This document shows positions 9,228-20,831 of a stretch of 28,716 nucleotides of DNA, piece after piece (the stretch's first letter is position 1; the number at the start of each line of letters is the position of its first letter). Origin of the DNA: Polyrhizophydium stewartii. Lineage: Eukaryota; Chytridiomycota; Chytridiomycetes; Rhizophydiales. The stretch is taken from assembly GCA_027604665.1 (NCBI GenBank), contig JADGIZ010000082.1:1-28716 (forward strand), read 5' to 3'. The translations under genes and the position numbers were made by a program. The notes under the pieces were generated by a model that was not told the origin of the DNA, ran no database searches, and was given only the letters and a program-made list of their open reading frames with translations.

Positions 9228-12200
9228 ATGGAGGACGACGGCGCGCGGACCTCACGACAGCCAGCACAAGGCACCGCCGCAGCCCACGAGCAAGCGCCGC
9301 TTGCGGACCCAGAAGAGGCGCTGATTGTTCAACAGGCGACTGATGCGCCATTGGAGTCGCCCGCCGAGCCGCCGCCAGGGGAGCAGTCGCCACCAGATGT
9401 GCCGTCTCACGAAGGCGCCACGGACCCGACCATCGCACAATTGACAACGACGCCGCTGGAGCACTCGCTTCCGCGAGACACATCCAGAAACCCTTCGCAC
9501 ACGACACAGACGTCAGGACCGACGATACGAGCAGAAGATGCACCTTTGCCTGGGTGGCGATCAGAGGACTTTGGGAAGCAAGCGCATCTCGAGAACCCTC
9601 TCGCTGTCCCAACATCCAGCAGTGCTCGCGATATCGCTGCGTCGCTTTATTGCGAGTCCCGAGCACCAACACAATCAGACGCGATTGCGATTGCGCCTCT
9701 GGCCGACCAGGGCTCGCGCAGCAACTTGCTCTCGGCCGAATTTGGGCGAACCCTGAACCTCGGAATGAGATCTGCACTGGCGCAGGAAGCCGGCTGCGAT
9801 ACAAGGCTATACACAGCCCCGGATTGCAGAGCCGACGGCACGGATTCCAAGTCTCTCGGTGATTCCGTGTCCACAAATGACATCCATCCCTTCGTCGGTG
9901 TCGCAGAGCCATTGGCCCAGCAGACGCAAGGCAGCGCAGAACGCCGGAAAATTCGAGGCGGAGTGCCTGGCCAGACTCAACGCCTGGCCGACGGTGCATC
10001 CGGATCTGCTGCAAATTCAAAGGGGATGCCCGATACTCGCGCCATGTCGCAGGGGCTCACTCCAGCTGGCACCCAGGCCAATTCCCCGCGACGCAAGCCA
10101 ACGCTATCTGTGCGATTCACCCGCCAGCCCGCCGCAGGCATCGAAAAGTACAGCCATAACATGTCGTTGGACGCGCTTCCGATGATGTCTCCTCGCTCTG
10201 CGGGCATTCCAGGCTTGCATATTGGCACATCTCTCGGCACCAGAGAGCTCACTCCGGCATCCGCGAGTAATCCTACGGCGGCTATCTCGCTGCAGAACCT
10301 GATTGTTCATCACCACTCCTCGGCTTTCCGACAGCAGCCATCTCCCTCCGACTCACCTCGACCGGGCTCCGGTTACACGGGCGGAGTCTTGCCGCTGCTG
10401 ATTGGCGTCCTCCCTCGGCGACCGGACATACCCCAGCGGACCTTGAGGGAAACAGAAGCGCTCTCGACGGAGTTGCAATCACAGCCTGGGATGCGCATCG
10501 ACAAACGCGGGAGATCCGCTTCCATGTCCACCAGCCTCAATGGACCACCGCCCGACAGCATTGGCCGCCTGTCGCGCCAGCATTCAATGCGCACAACTAC
10601 TTCCGCAAAGCTGGCGGGATCGTTCCAGCCGCAGAGCGAGGCTCTTATGGGTCGCGAATCTGAATCGATTGTTGAAATCGTGCGTGCGGGGTCAATTCGC
10701 AGAGCCCACAGCAGAAACAGGCCTCAAGATCACTCGGTATCGGCTTTTGCCCTATCCAGCGTCCCGCAGGGCCGCAAGCACGCAAAGAGTCTTGGATCAC
10801 AGAGCTCTCTGAACACGCTCTCCTGGGTGGACAATGCTGCGCCGACTCGGTCTCGCCCGACGTCGTTCATGAGCCTTGGCCCTGTGGAATCTATCATCAC
10901 GGGTCAAAGCCAGGCAATGGCTTCGTCAGGCTTTCCCCGCCCGCGCAACTCGACCATGATTAACGAGATGGCGGACGGATTGGCGCGCGAGAGCGCCACT
11001 CAGCAAGGCGAGCAACCAGCGCTGCGCGCGATACCTAAACCAGCAGTCAAATTTCTCGACCCGTTCTTTCATCCCTTCGAGGTTTGCTTTGAACGCTCGG
11101 GCTCTGAAACGCAATAGGACGCTGATGCTCGTTCGTCGCCTGCAGGAAAGTCCAGCGACGGGATGGACATTGCAATTTCCATCCGCAATCGAGACCATGT
11201 TCCGCATCTACGTACATTACATCATCGTGCGACGCACAAAGACGTGGAATATAATGGCCATCGCGGCTGGCTGGATTGCGTACATCCTGGCCGACTGGAT
11301 CATCTTTCCTGGCAAGCAGCATCTTTTCCGGCACATCTGCAGTCTCATTCCGCTCGCAGCCATTCTGACCAGCTTTGGCTTGTCGTTTCATCGGAGCTGG
11401 AAGACGCTGCGGTACCCTGCGCAGTTTGTTTACTTTTCGATTTCGTACCTCTTAAACATACTCATTGGGTACGATATCGGATACACTAATGCAAGCGAGC
11501 TCAGGGTATGTGTTTGAAGGTGCACGCTGGTCGCACATTCACGCCACTTTGCTGATCGCATTCGGGTTGGCGCGCAAAACCCAGGAGCTCAAATGCATCG
11601 TCATTGTCAATGCCCTTTGCGCTGTGAGCATGAGCTACATGTCCACGCCGACGCACTACTTTTACATCTCATGCCTGGCACTCAGCTTCAGCCTCATCCA
11701 ATTCATCATGTCCCTCGTGTTTGGCTATTTCGACACACCCAACACATACGTTTCCTTTGGCTTGCTTCTCATCGGCGTCAACATCACGGGCATCTTTTTC
11801 AAGTACTCGTACGAGTTGCACCTGCGCCGCGCGTTTGTGCACTACCGCATCCTCTACCACAACCAGGATGAGCTGTCGGAAGCGCGCGCTCGCAGCGACG
11901 CCGTGCTCAACATGGTCCTGCCGACCAAGATTGTCGCTTCTCTGCGAAGCCTCGATGACTCGGACGCGAACACGCTCAAGGACAACATCAACAGTCTGTT
12001 TGCCGAGGTGCACGGCGTGACAATCCTGTTTGCAGACATTGCGGGCTTCACCGAGTTTTCGGGCACCGTGACGGCCGGCACACTGGTTGGCATTCTGAAC
12101 GAGCTGTTCTCGCACTTTGACTCCATCGCAAGCGAGCTGCAGCTCGAGAAGATCAAAACGATTGGCGACTCGATCCATGTCGCTGGGGGTGTTCCCGAGC

Positions 12201-14439
12201 AGCTTGAGACGCACGGCGAAATAGCCATGTTCGCCAAACGCGTGTGTGTCATGGCGGTCCAGATGATCAAGATCTTTAACGAGGTCTGCACCGAGAAGAA
12301 GATGACCGTCAAGTTGCGCGTCGGCATCCACACGGGCTCGGTTGTCGGCGGCGTCATGGGTCTGTGGAAGTTCAAATATGGTAGGCAGTCGGGCGTGCCA
12401 TGCCACTTGATGGTTGCGCTTACTAGCCACCATTGGCAGATATCTGGTCGCAGGACGTCGACATCGCGTCGCTGATGGAGCAAACGGGCAAGCCTGGGCT
12501 CCCACATGTGTCCCAGGCAACATACGACTTCATCAAGGACGACAGCGCATTTGCGATTGAGCCGTCTGATCCCGTCGAGGCGTTTGGCGCAACCATCCAG
12601 ACGTATAGCATCGCGCATCTCGACATGGACCGCGTGGACATCTCACAACCCTCTGAAACGGGGAGCTGGCAGGCACCAAGTCGTCTGGCGAGCAAGCGTC
12701 CGTCCTCAGCCACCGTCAAGCCCACCAAGGCCAAGAGGAGCGACGCGATGGAGCGCTTTGACCGTGAGCTGAACAGATATCTGTGCGTCTTCAAGCGGCG
12801 CTCGGAGGAGGAGCAGTACCGCGAGCATTACATGCGGACATCACTCGGCTCGTTCCGGACTTCCATGATCATCGTCATTGTGGTGCACATCATCCTGGTT
12901 GGTGCGCGCCAGTACTCGAGCTTCAGCGTCAGCACCGCCATAGTCGAGGCAACCATTACCATTGGCATTATCAGCATGGCCATCATGTTCCACTTTGTCG
13001 AAAAGCGCCAGCGCAGGCTGACCGAGGCGTACGTGGACAAGACAGGCGAGAAGATCTCTGCTGCCGCCCAGCAGCCGAGTTGGCCAAAGTGGATCCCGAA
13101 CGGCTTTGCAGTCGTCATGTTTGCGGCAGTTTGCATTTCGGCCGCGGTTCAGATCAGCATACTGAACTTTATGACGTCTCATATCTTCACGGGATGCCAG
13201 ATCGTGCTGGCAAGCCTTCACCAGACATTTTTCGGCATCAAGACTCTCTACATCCGCATTTGGATGAGCGTTGCCATGTTTATCTATGCACTCACATTTA
13301 TGTGGAACAGATGGGAGAGCTGGAGCACCTCGAGCGACAGCGATGCCATGTTCTCACTCTTGGTGCAAGGCGGCAGCATTTTCTCGTTCACGGTTGTGTC
13401 GTTTTCCATGAGCTGGTTCACGGACGTGATTGCGCGCATGAACTTTTTCATGGAGCGCGAGAACGAGCTTGCGTGCCACGAGATGGAGACGACGCAGTTC
13501 GCCGCCGAGCGACTGATCATGAATATCCTGCCTGCTTCGGTCATCCAGCGGCTCGCAGAGTCGGAGCAGATCCAGATCGCGGACGACCGCGAGGATCTTG
13601 CTGTTGTATTTACATCCATCACAAACTGTGCGTCTTTTGCTTGATGATCGAACTCCCGAGCACAACTGCTGACCGCGTCCATGCAGTCAAGACAAGCACC
13701 TCCAACCGCGACTGGCTTTGGATCCTCAACGACGTCATCTGCGAGTTCGACATTCTGGCGAGCCACTTTGGCGTCGAAAAGATCAAGACAATCGGCACAA
13801 AGTACATGGCTATATGCGAGCCCAGCGCCGACGAGCCCGACGACGCGCCCGTGCGCACATGCCTATTTGCCCTTGCGCTTCTGGTGAGTTGGATGAGGCG
13901 TCGCCAGCTGTGAATGAGCTTGAGCGCGCACTGACATGGCTCACGTTATTTTGCAGGATGTTATCCAGGGCATCAATTTGAGGCTTGGGCAAGATTTCAA
14001 GCTCAAGATTGGCATAAATGGTCAGTCGGTGATGCTTTTTGGATGATCCTTGCGCGAATGCTGACTCGGAGATCGCCTCCATCTCAGCCGGACCTGCAGT
14101 TACGGGTCTGATTGGCACAAAAACAGTGAGTATCGTCTTGTTCAGTTTGCGGCGCAGACGCGGATTGTCTGTTGTGATTCCGAGTGGCTGACATTCGTGC
14201 TCAAGTTCGCATTCGACGTTTGGGGCGACACTGTCAACGTCTCGTCGCGAATGGAGTCGACAGGCAAGGAAAACTGCATCCAGGTCACGCAAGCAGTTGT
14301 GGACCGCTGCTCAAGCGTGCTCGAGTTCAAGGAGCGCGGCAGCGTGTTTGTCAAGGGCAAAGGCGACATGACGACGTTCTGGCTGGTCGGCCAGCGCGAA
14401 ACCGACGATACAGCAAACGTCGCAACTCAATTGGAGTAG
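9228..14439 (+). CDS. Animal-type class III adenylyl cyclase, 2 x 6 TM with C1 and C2 catalytic domains
   Basis: Makes cAMP from ATP at a membrane. Exons: 9228-11081, 11146-11505, 11585-12380, 12440-13627, 13687-13883, 13957-14020, 14088-14125, 14206-14439; 1576 residues, all junctions in phase. Residues 1-618 are disordered and Ser/Pro/Arg-rich. Six TM segments follow (about 653-812), then C1 (VTILFADIAGFTEF; metal-site Asp889 and Asp933 in KTIGDS), ending GLWKFKYDIWSQDVDIASLM, much like animal C1. A second set of six TM segments (about 1142-1332) leads to C2. C2 has FTSITNF in place of the metal Asp, the adenine-binding Lys1433 in EKIKTIGTKYMA, Asp1503 in FDVWGDTVN, and Asn1510 and Arg1514 in NVSSRMESTG. 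The Lys/Asp pair marks an adenylyl rather than guanylyl cyclase, and the metal site on C1 with adenine and ribose contacts on C2 is the split site of animal tmACs. No leucine-rich repeats or PP2C domain, unlike Cyr1 of yeasts. Start chosen at MEDDGARTS; the exact N-terminus is uncertain. Confidence 0.93.
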
Positions 14440-14610
14440 AGCAATCGAGAGTGCTGGAGCAGCAGAGGCAACGTCTGTCCCGAAGGTCGGACCAAAACAT
14501 CGCCGCAGAGTTGGGAATAGATCATTTTGTATGAAAAACGCATCATTGTTGAAGAGGGGGCGTTGATGGGCAAGGGGTTGGAGAGCCAGATGCATTGCGC
14601 AGCCGCGCCA

Positions 14611-17600
14611 TCATTCGCAGTACTCGTACTTTGAGAGAACGCGCACGAGGCGACCGAGACCCATCCACCAGGCGTTCTTTGTGCGGCGCGCCTTGAGATC
14701 AACCTCCTTGAGCAGATCTAGCACGGGCGACAGCACGACCGCGGCGCCGCGGATGCCAATGACGGCGCTGTGCTCGGGATTGGTGGTGAAAATCGACATG
14801 TGGGCCAGCTTGGCGGTGCTCGCGCCGTCGGCTGCAGCGCCAGCGCGGATCTCGGCGGCGACGTCCTCGAGCCAGTCGACGCACTTGACCGCGAGGCGTG
14901 TTGCGCGGATGCGATCGAGCGGAGTGGGCACGCCTCCCTGCTGCAGGTGTCCAAGCACGGCTGTGCGCGCATCAAAGAGGCCCATGCTCTCCGCGCGCAG
15001 GATGCCCGCAATGACCTCTGTGCTGTAGACATCCGGCTTGGTGAGCTCCGTGCGCAGGATGACGCGGCCCTCGGACACGTTGCCGTGCGCCTTGTCGTCC
15101 TCGTAGCGGCGGCATAGATGGTCAATGTCCTGCTCAAGCGTCTTGATGCCCAAGTTCTGCTCGGGAATATACACGTTGGTCGCGCCGGCCGTCAGGCCGC
15201 CGAGCGTAGCCAGGAAACCGCACGTACCGCCTTGAACTTCGACGACAAAGACGCGCTTGCGGCTGGCATTCGCGCTCTGCTTGAGGCGATCGCATGAGTC
15301 CACAATGACGTTGAGCGCCGTGTCGCATCCAATCGAGTAGTCTGTGCCGGGCACGTTGTTGCTGACCGTAGCTGGCAGATGCACCATGGGGATCGCAAAC
15401 GCTGGGTACATGCCACGAGCCTCGGTCAGGATGGCCTGCGCCGTGTATGCCTCGAAGCCGCCAATCACCAGCAGCGCCTCAATGTTGTGCTTCTGCAAAT
15501 GGAACGCAATCTGCCCCAGATCAATGAAGTTCTCGACGCCCTTTGGCGAGATCTTGATCGACGAGTTGGGCATCGGGTGTGGGTGGTTGCGGTTCGTGCC
15601 GAGTTCCGACCCGCCTCGCACCTGCCAGCCAAACAGCTCCTGCCACTGGATCGGCCTGACCTCGTCGTTGACGAGGCCCGAGAAGCCGTTGCGAATCGCG
15701 AGAGGCGTATGGCCGCGGTTGAGGCACAGGCGGGCCGCGATGCGGGTTGCTGCGTTCATGCCACCGGCTGGAGCGCCGCAGTGGATAATGCCGATGCGTA
15801 GGCGCTACGGAGGTTCAGGGCATGTCAGCATGAGAGCTCAAGCGCCACAGCCGCAGCCGGCCTCCCGCGCACCTTGATCTCGGGGATCTCGTGCTTCCCG
15901 GGACCGCCGAGTAGCGTACTTTCAATGTAGGTGTCAAAGGCCGACGTGAAGTCAGGGTCACGGAGATCCATGGCCAGTTTGAAGTCCCTGCGCGAGATGG
16001 CCTCGGCAACAGAGTGTGTCTGATTGTTGCCGTTGCGCGCATGTCAGCCAGCATCATTGCGCACTGGACAGTGGAGCACCTCGTCAAGAGCACGCACCAG
16101 TTTGACGGCGTCCATGAGCGGCACGCTGATGACCATGTTTTGGCTCATTCCAATCATCGGAGCGGGCGTGTCCCGAGTCGATCTAAGCACGGCTTCGACA
16201 GCCTCGACGCCCTGTACTGTAGCCAGATAGCGGTCAAAAGCGCAGGGGCTGCCTCCGCGCTGCACGTGGCCCAGAGTCGTCACGCGCGTATCGAGCCCGA
16301 GCTTGTCCTCAAGCACTTTCTTCACCTCGTCGGGCTTGATGGGCTTGAGGTTGCGGTCAATGGCGCCTTCGCACACAATGATGATGGACTTGCGGCTGCC
16401 CATTGTGCGATACTGGCCAACAATGTCCGCCATCTCCTGGCCCCAGTCGTCGCCGTACTTTTCCTGGTTGAGCGGCGGCGGGCGCTCTGGCAGGCACACC
16501 CAGTCGGCGCCAACCTGGACCCCGCAGTGGCGCAGCGTGCCGTCAGCGTTAGCGAGTCCGCACAAACATGCGCACACTCGCCTCAGGGGCTTACAGCAAT
16601 GCCTGCCATGAGGCCGAGCCACCCGCAGTGGCGACCCATAACCTCGACCACAAAGGCGCGCTGGTGCGATTGGGCCGTCGAGGTGAGCGAGTCGACGGAC
16701 TCGCAGATTCGATGGAGCGACGTGACGGCGCCAATTGTAATGTCCGTGGCAGACATGTCGTTGTCGATGGATCCGACAAGGCCCACAATCGCCAGGTCCT
16801 CGCGCAGATGCGCGCACTCGGCCTTTGTGACGCGGCCCGTGGCCACGAGCTCGTCAACAAGGCCCGTCCATTCGGCGCGTAGGATGTCTGCGCCTGTCAG
16901 AGATCCGTCGCCGCCGACAATCACCAGGGCGTCGATGCCGTTCTTGATCAGATTGTAGGTTGCCTTGAGCCTGCCCTCGCGTGTGCGGAAGGGAACACAG
17001 CGAGCCGTGCCGATCGTCGTGCCTCCCTATCACGCAATTGAAGCGCCGCTGATCAGCGTCTCCACCGGCTTGCGGGCCGCCAAGACTGCTTGCATCTCAC
17101 CACAGCGAGGTACCCGCGGACGTTCTCCCACCCAAACTGCTTGATCTTGTCGCCGCCATCGACAAGGCCCTGGTAGCCTTCGTAGATGGCAAACGGGATG
17201 CAGCCACGCTGCAGCGCAACGCGGGTGATGGCGCGCACCGAGGCATTCATGCCCGAGGAGTCGCCGCCCGAGGTCAGGATGCCGATGCGCTTCTGGGTCT
17301 TGGAGCGCGAGAAGGTCGGGTGGACGCCGCTGGGCAGCGACGGAGCCGGGGCCACGCTGGTCGAAAGGCGGAGATCGGGCAGCGAGCGAGCACTTGCGTC
17401 GGCGGCAGCCGCAGATGCAGGCGTACCGTGGCTGCGGAAGGCTGGCGGCACCTCGGTGATGAGCAGCTTGTTGCCCGCGGGGTCGGTGGCGATGACGGCG
17501 TCGGGGCTCGGCGACTGAGATGCGGGCCGAACCGTGAACGGCACCGACGACTTGCTGAGGGCCTTCTTGACGGCCTGCGCGGCACATCGGCACGGCTCGT

Positions 17601-18194
17601 GTGTCAGCGAGATCCGATGAGGGATGAGCGACGGCGCACAAGGCATCCCAGCCCTCGTCGAGGCAGCGCCGGCCCCGCACGAAGATCGGGCAGCCATCAA
17701 CGGCCATCAGCCGCCATCGGGTCCGATCGCGGCGCATCGGCGCTGGCGACAACAGCTGCCACAAGCCCTCCGAGTGATGGCGGGCCGCCTCGAGGAGACG
17801 AGGTGCACCAGCACACCGTGCGCGCCTTGGTGGGCCGCGCAGCTCTGGCAGCCGCAACGGCCTGCACCACGGCCGTCTCGCCGCCCGCCCGGCGACGAGC
17901 GCGACACGCTGGCCAACGCCAACGCACCTCGACGTCCTCGACGACAAGGGACACGGCGACATCCGCGTGTGACGGTGCCTGGGCGGCTGCATTAGGCGCG
18001 ACGCTGATATCGACGGCCATCGGGGGCAGGACCGGCGTGGCCGCGGACGAGAGCGCGAGCCTCATGAACGCGCCGGGGATCCCGGGCTCTGGCGACACCG
18101 AGACGAGCTTGAAGCCCAGGTCGGAATAGAACTTGATGCACGAGTCAAGGGCCTCGCGCGAGGGCACGCTGACGGCGTGCGTGGGAGAGGACAT
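14611..18194 (-). CDS. PFK: ATP-dependent 6-phosphofructokinase, fungal double-length form
   Basis: Phosphorylates fructose 6-phosphate in glycolysis. Exons: 17928-18194, 17101-17574, 16595-17026, 16098-16514, 15873-16019, 14611-15804; 976 residues, the usual length for fungal PFK subunits. Residues 1-130 form the fungal glyoxalase-like region ([47 protein letters not shown]). The catalytic half has [54 protein letters not shown] (catalytic Asp about 335), [20 protein letters not shown] and [16 protein letters not shown]. The second, regulatory half starts about residue 580 ([18 protein letters not shown]) and ends KYEYCE. The junctions VEDVE/AVKKAL, YLAV/GGTTIG, GIA/VGADW, AVKL/THSVAEA and EIK/RLRIG are all confirmed by family alignment. 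Intron 1 is 353 nt while the other four are 68-80 nt. The gene converges with the cyclase gene, with 171 bp between the two stops. Confidence 0.97.
17575..17927 (-). other. Long GC-rich intron 1 of phosphofructokinase
   Basis: This 353-nt intron has a GTGCGT donor, a CGCTGACACA branch site near the 3' end and a CCGCGCAG acceptor. It interrupts the glyoxalase-like region. Splicing it out restores the [18 protein letters not shown] reading. Translated in any frame its content shows no family match, so I treat it as purely intronic. It is four to five times longer than the other PFK introns. Confidence 0.8.
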
Positions 18195-18537
18195 GCTGGA
18201 TGGCGCTGGCGCGGGGAGTGGCAGCAGTGGTTGGCGCGTGAGGCAAGGTCAAGTGCGCTGGGACGGGAAAGATGCCGGACGCGCTCTCGCGCCGGATCTG
18301 GCTGCGGTCACAGAGCGTCGGCATGCATCCCGATGAGCTGGCAGCGGCAGAACGACGGCAAGTCCTTCACTATCGATGGCCGTAAGAGTGACGGCGCGCG
18401 CGGTGGATGGGTGGTGGCCGGGGGCCGATGTAACGGGCAGCGAGGCGCAAAAAGGGGGAGTGCATATGCGTGGGTCGGCGTGGGGTGTGTGGGGTGCGGC
18501 CGGGTTGCGGGGGCCGATTGGAGGGTGCGGGTGGGAA
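18195..18537. other. Intergenic region upstream of PFK
   Basis: These 343 bp lie between the PFK start and the DUF1769 stop, both on the minus strand, so they should hold the PFK promoter and the DUF1769 3' untranslated region. The plus strand is notably G-rich around 18410-18530, with several runs of three to five G. This could form a G-quadruplex or simply reflect base composition. No gene, RNA gene or canonical polyadenylation signal is apparent. Confidence 0.4.
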
Positions 18538-20460
18538 TCAAGCGTTTTCAAGCGACGGCTGGCTGCCTTCTCTCGACCCGCTGCCTGCCTTGCCGCCTGC
18601 TGAGACGTCGCCCTCTTCGTCCCCATCCTCCGAGTCCGAGTCTGTTGTCTTGATAAGGTCAAACTCGATGATGAAGAGATGCTCGTTCTTTGACTGCGAC
18701 TTGGCCATTAGGCGCACAGGCTGCTTCTTGAGATAGCGCAACAGGTTCACATTGATGCCGAGCGTGAGGTCAAAGGTGTTGAGATCAATGAACGGCGCAA
18801 AGATCTGCAGGAGCGGGCGGGCGTGAGCGCGCGGCGCAAGATGCATTGGCAAGCCGCGGGCAAAGCGGTCTGGCAGCAGCACCAACCTCAAAGTTGTAGA
18901 TGTGCTCGGGCTTGAAGATCGTGTTCTTGCGGACCTTTGCCTTTTGGTAGTGCTTTCGTCGCTCGACAATCGAGTCGGCCGGGAAAGTGGCCTCCTTGTC
19001 GTCGGCGGCCAGCAACGCATTGTTCTCGATCAGCTCCGTCGTGCTGCTCCAGGTCCATTCGCCGAGCAGATCCGTGGGCGACGGCTTGGATGTGACCTTG
19101 TTGGACGGCATCGAGACCTCCACGGCCGGGTCGCGCTTGAAGTTGGGGTCGGGTCCCGCGATGAGGTTGGCGTTGGACGTCTTGGAAGACACCGACGCGG
19201 TCTCGGACGCCTTCTTGACCGCAGGGTCGACGGGCGCTGCGCCTGTGATGGGATGCGTCGCTTTCGTGACGTTGACGATGTTCATGGAACAGAGGATCGG
19301 GCTGAACAGCCATGGCTTGTCGGCGTAGATGTCGGCCTGCAGCGCGGGATCGATCAAGTTGGCAAACTTGAGGGCAATCCAGGATCCGGTCGGCGGCGCA
19401 ACCTTGCGCTCGAACTCGGCGCCAAAGACGATGTCCTCGGCGGTGTATTCCTGCGAAGGAGGCGGGGTCGAGCGGGAGCGTCAGCGCGAGCACGGGTGGA
19501 TGGATATCTGAGTCACTGCGTGGGAGCGCAGCGGCACGTCCAAGCTCATGATCCCGGCGGCCGGGAGCGCAATCGGTCAAGCCGGGTCAGACGCCTTGGC
19601 GGTGCGGCCGCCGACGGTTGTTGTTGGCAGCACGCCAGGCAGTGGCGCGGCAACGGGGCTCCGCCGGCCCGCCCACCGGGCAAGCGGCGGCTGGCGCGCT
19701 GTGCGAGTGCGAGCGCCCGAGAGCGCGCCGCACCGGCCGCGCCGCGGCCCGCACAGCCGGTCTGCGGCCGGCTGGGCTTGGCCGCTGGCCGCGTCGCCTC
19801 CGGCCCGCAGGCAGCGCGAGATTCGGCAATCGCTCCGTTCCGCCCCAACACGCCGGCCGGCGACGCTGCGGCGCCGGGACACGGCGCGCGACCGGCCGGG
19901 CGACGGAGCTTAGCACCCGCGCTCTCTGCGGCTGCGGCAGCCGGTCGCACCGGCCGCACGCGGGTGCGTGGTCGGCACGGCCGGCTGCGCGGCTCGTGCG
20001 AGCGCAATGGTACAACGGCGGCGTCGCCGGCGGATGCCAGCCCGCAGCACAGCCGCCGGCGGCCGACGTGCGGCGCAGAGGCCGGGGGGTCGAGCAGGGG
20101 TCGGCGGTGGGTCGGTCGGTCGCCCCGCACACGGCCGCAGCGAATGCGCCGTCGAGGACAGCAGCGCCAACAGCAACGTACATGCTTGAACCTGCCGCAG
20201 ACTTGCAGCGCAAACAGGCGCTTGCGGGTGCCAAAGTACTCCTCGGCCTGCTTGACGCTCTCGCCCTCGGGCGGGATGCCCCGGAAGTTGCGGATGCGCA
20301 CGACGATGTGGCCCACAAAGTACGGCGAGTCGATGAAGTGCGGCACAACCTCCTCGTTCGGGTTGGCGACCGTGAGAGTGTGCAGCGACGGCCCGATTCG
20401 CACGCGCAGCTTGCGGTTGCCGATGGCGCTCTCGCCGCTCGCACCAAACAGGTACTCCAT
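18538..20460 (-). CDS. DUF1769 (UPF0590) family protein
   Basis: Exons 20182-20460, 18887-19450 and 18538-18804 give 369 residues. The protein follows the fungal DUF1769 pattern: KLRVRIGPSLHTL, then PHFIDSPYFVGHIVVRI, then FALQVCGRFKHEYTAEDIVF, then LIDPALQADIYADKPWLFSP, and finally IFAPFIDLNTFDLTLGINVN followed by LLRYLKKQPVRLMAKS and LFIIEFDLI. The function of the family is not established. The protein has no signal peptide or membrane segment and is probably soluble. The C-terminus is acidic and Ser/Gly-rich (DSDSEDGDEEGD). The start is the ATG at 20460 (MEYLFGASGE); the frame is open further upstream but only with a TTG. Both junctions are in phase and supported by the family pattern. Intron 1 is 731 nt, the longest in the window; intron 2 is 82 nt. 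The middle holds a variable Ser/Thr/Lys-rich region of about 100 residues. Confidence 0.9.
19451..20181 (-). other. 731-nt GC-rich intron of the DUF1769 gene
   Basis: The donor is GTACGT, a CGCTGACGCT branch-like site lies about 35 nt from the 3' end, and the acceptor is CCTTCGCAG. The flanking codons join as GRFKH/EYTAEDIVFG, which fits the DUF1769 family. The intron is packed with CpG and with palindromic words such as GCCGGC and CGGCCG. It carries long open frames on both strands that match nothing I recognise. I see no terminal inverted repeats or target-site duplication, so I do not call it a mobile element. Confidence 0.75.
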
Positions 20461-20831
20461 GGCGCGAGAGAGAGCTATGCGCAGCGCCGTCAGCCACGGC
20501 CGGCAGTCGCGGTTCGATATCGCGGCCCATCCAGCCGCACCTCGGAGAGGGGCTTCGAGGCGCAAGAGCTGGCGGCGAAGTCAGACCCATGTCATCAAAA
20601 TTGTCGTCAGGAAACCGATGAGCCGGCGCGATGAGCTGGCACGCCAGCTGAGATTCGGCGGTCTCGAGGCGGCGACTGCCGAAACGAGCTTGCGGCACAG
20701 AACATAATAAGTGCAGCGGCCACGGTGGAGCGTACTCTGCCTTTTCCACCGCTCTCAAGCCACTCGTAAATGCAGATCCTCGTTCATTCAGAGCAAGCCA
20801 TCACACGAGCCTGCCCATCACCAGCAATAAA
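20461..20831. other. Intergenic region upstream of the DUF1769 gene
   Basis: These 371 bp lie between the DUF1769 start and the TMCO4-like stop, both on the minus strand. The left part is an open-frame extension of the DUF1769 exon without an ATG. The right part (about 20700-20830) is relatively AT-rich and probably holds promoter sequence and the TMCO4-like 3' untranslated region. An AATAAA occurs on the plus strand at 20826-20831, but no plus-strand gene ends there, so I attach no meaning to it. Confidence 0.4.

Noticed and set aside
8875..10020. Long open frame (381 codons) on the minus strand opposite the cyclase N-terminal exon
   Set aside because: Composition is Arg/Cys/Ser noise with no domain, while the plus-strand frame continues in phase through seven introns into the cyclase. 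It is a GC-driven shadow.
16002..16079. PFK intron 4 with donor GTGCTC and acceptor CCGAG
   Set aside because: In frame, but non-standard at both ends. The GTGCGT/AATCAG pair at 16097/16020 gives [12 protein letters not shown], which fits PFK sequences.
19451..20181. The 731-nt DUF1769 intron as a transposon or inserted gene
   Set aside because: No terminal repeats, target duplication, transposase motifs or coding family match were visible.
18902..20707. 601-codon plus-strand frame across the DUF1769 gene
   Set aside because: It runs through the antisense of two DUF1769 exons and a GC-rich intron; the minus strand carries the conserved family blocks.
20826..20831. AATAAA on the plus strand as a polyadenylation signal
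   Set aside because: No plus-strand gene ends nearby; the neighbouring gene is on the minus strand.
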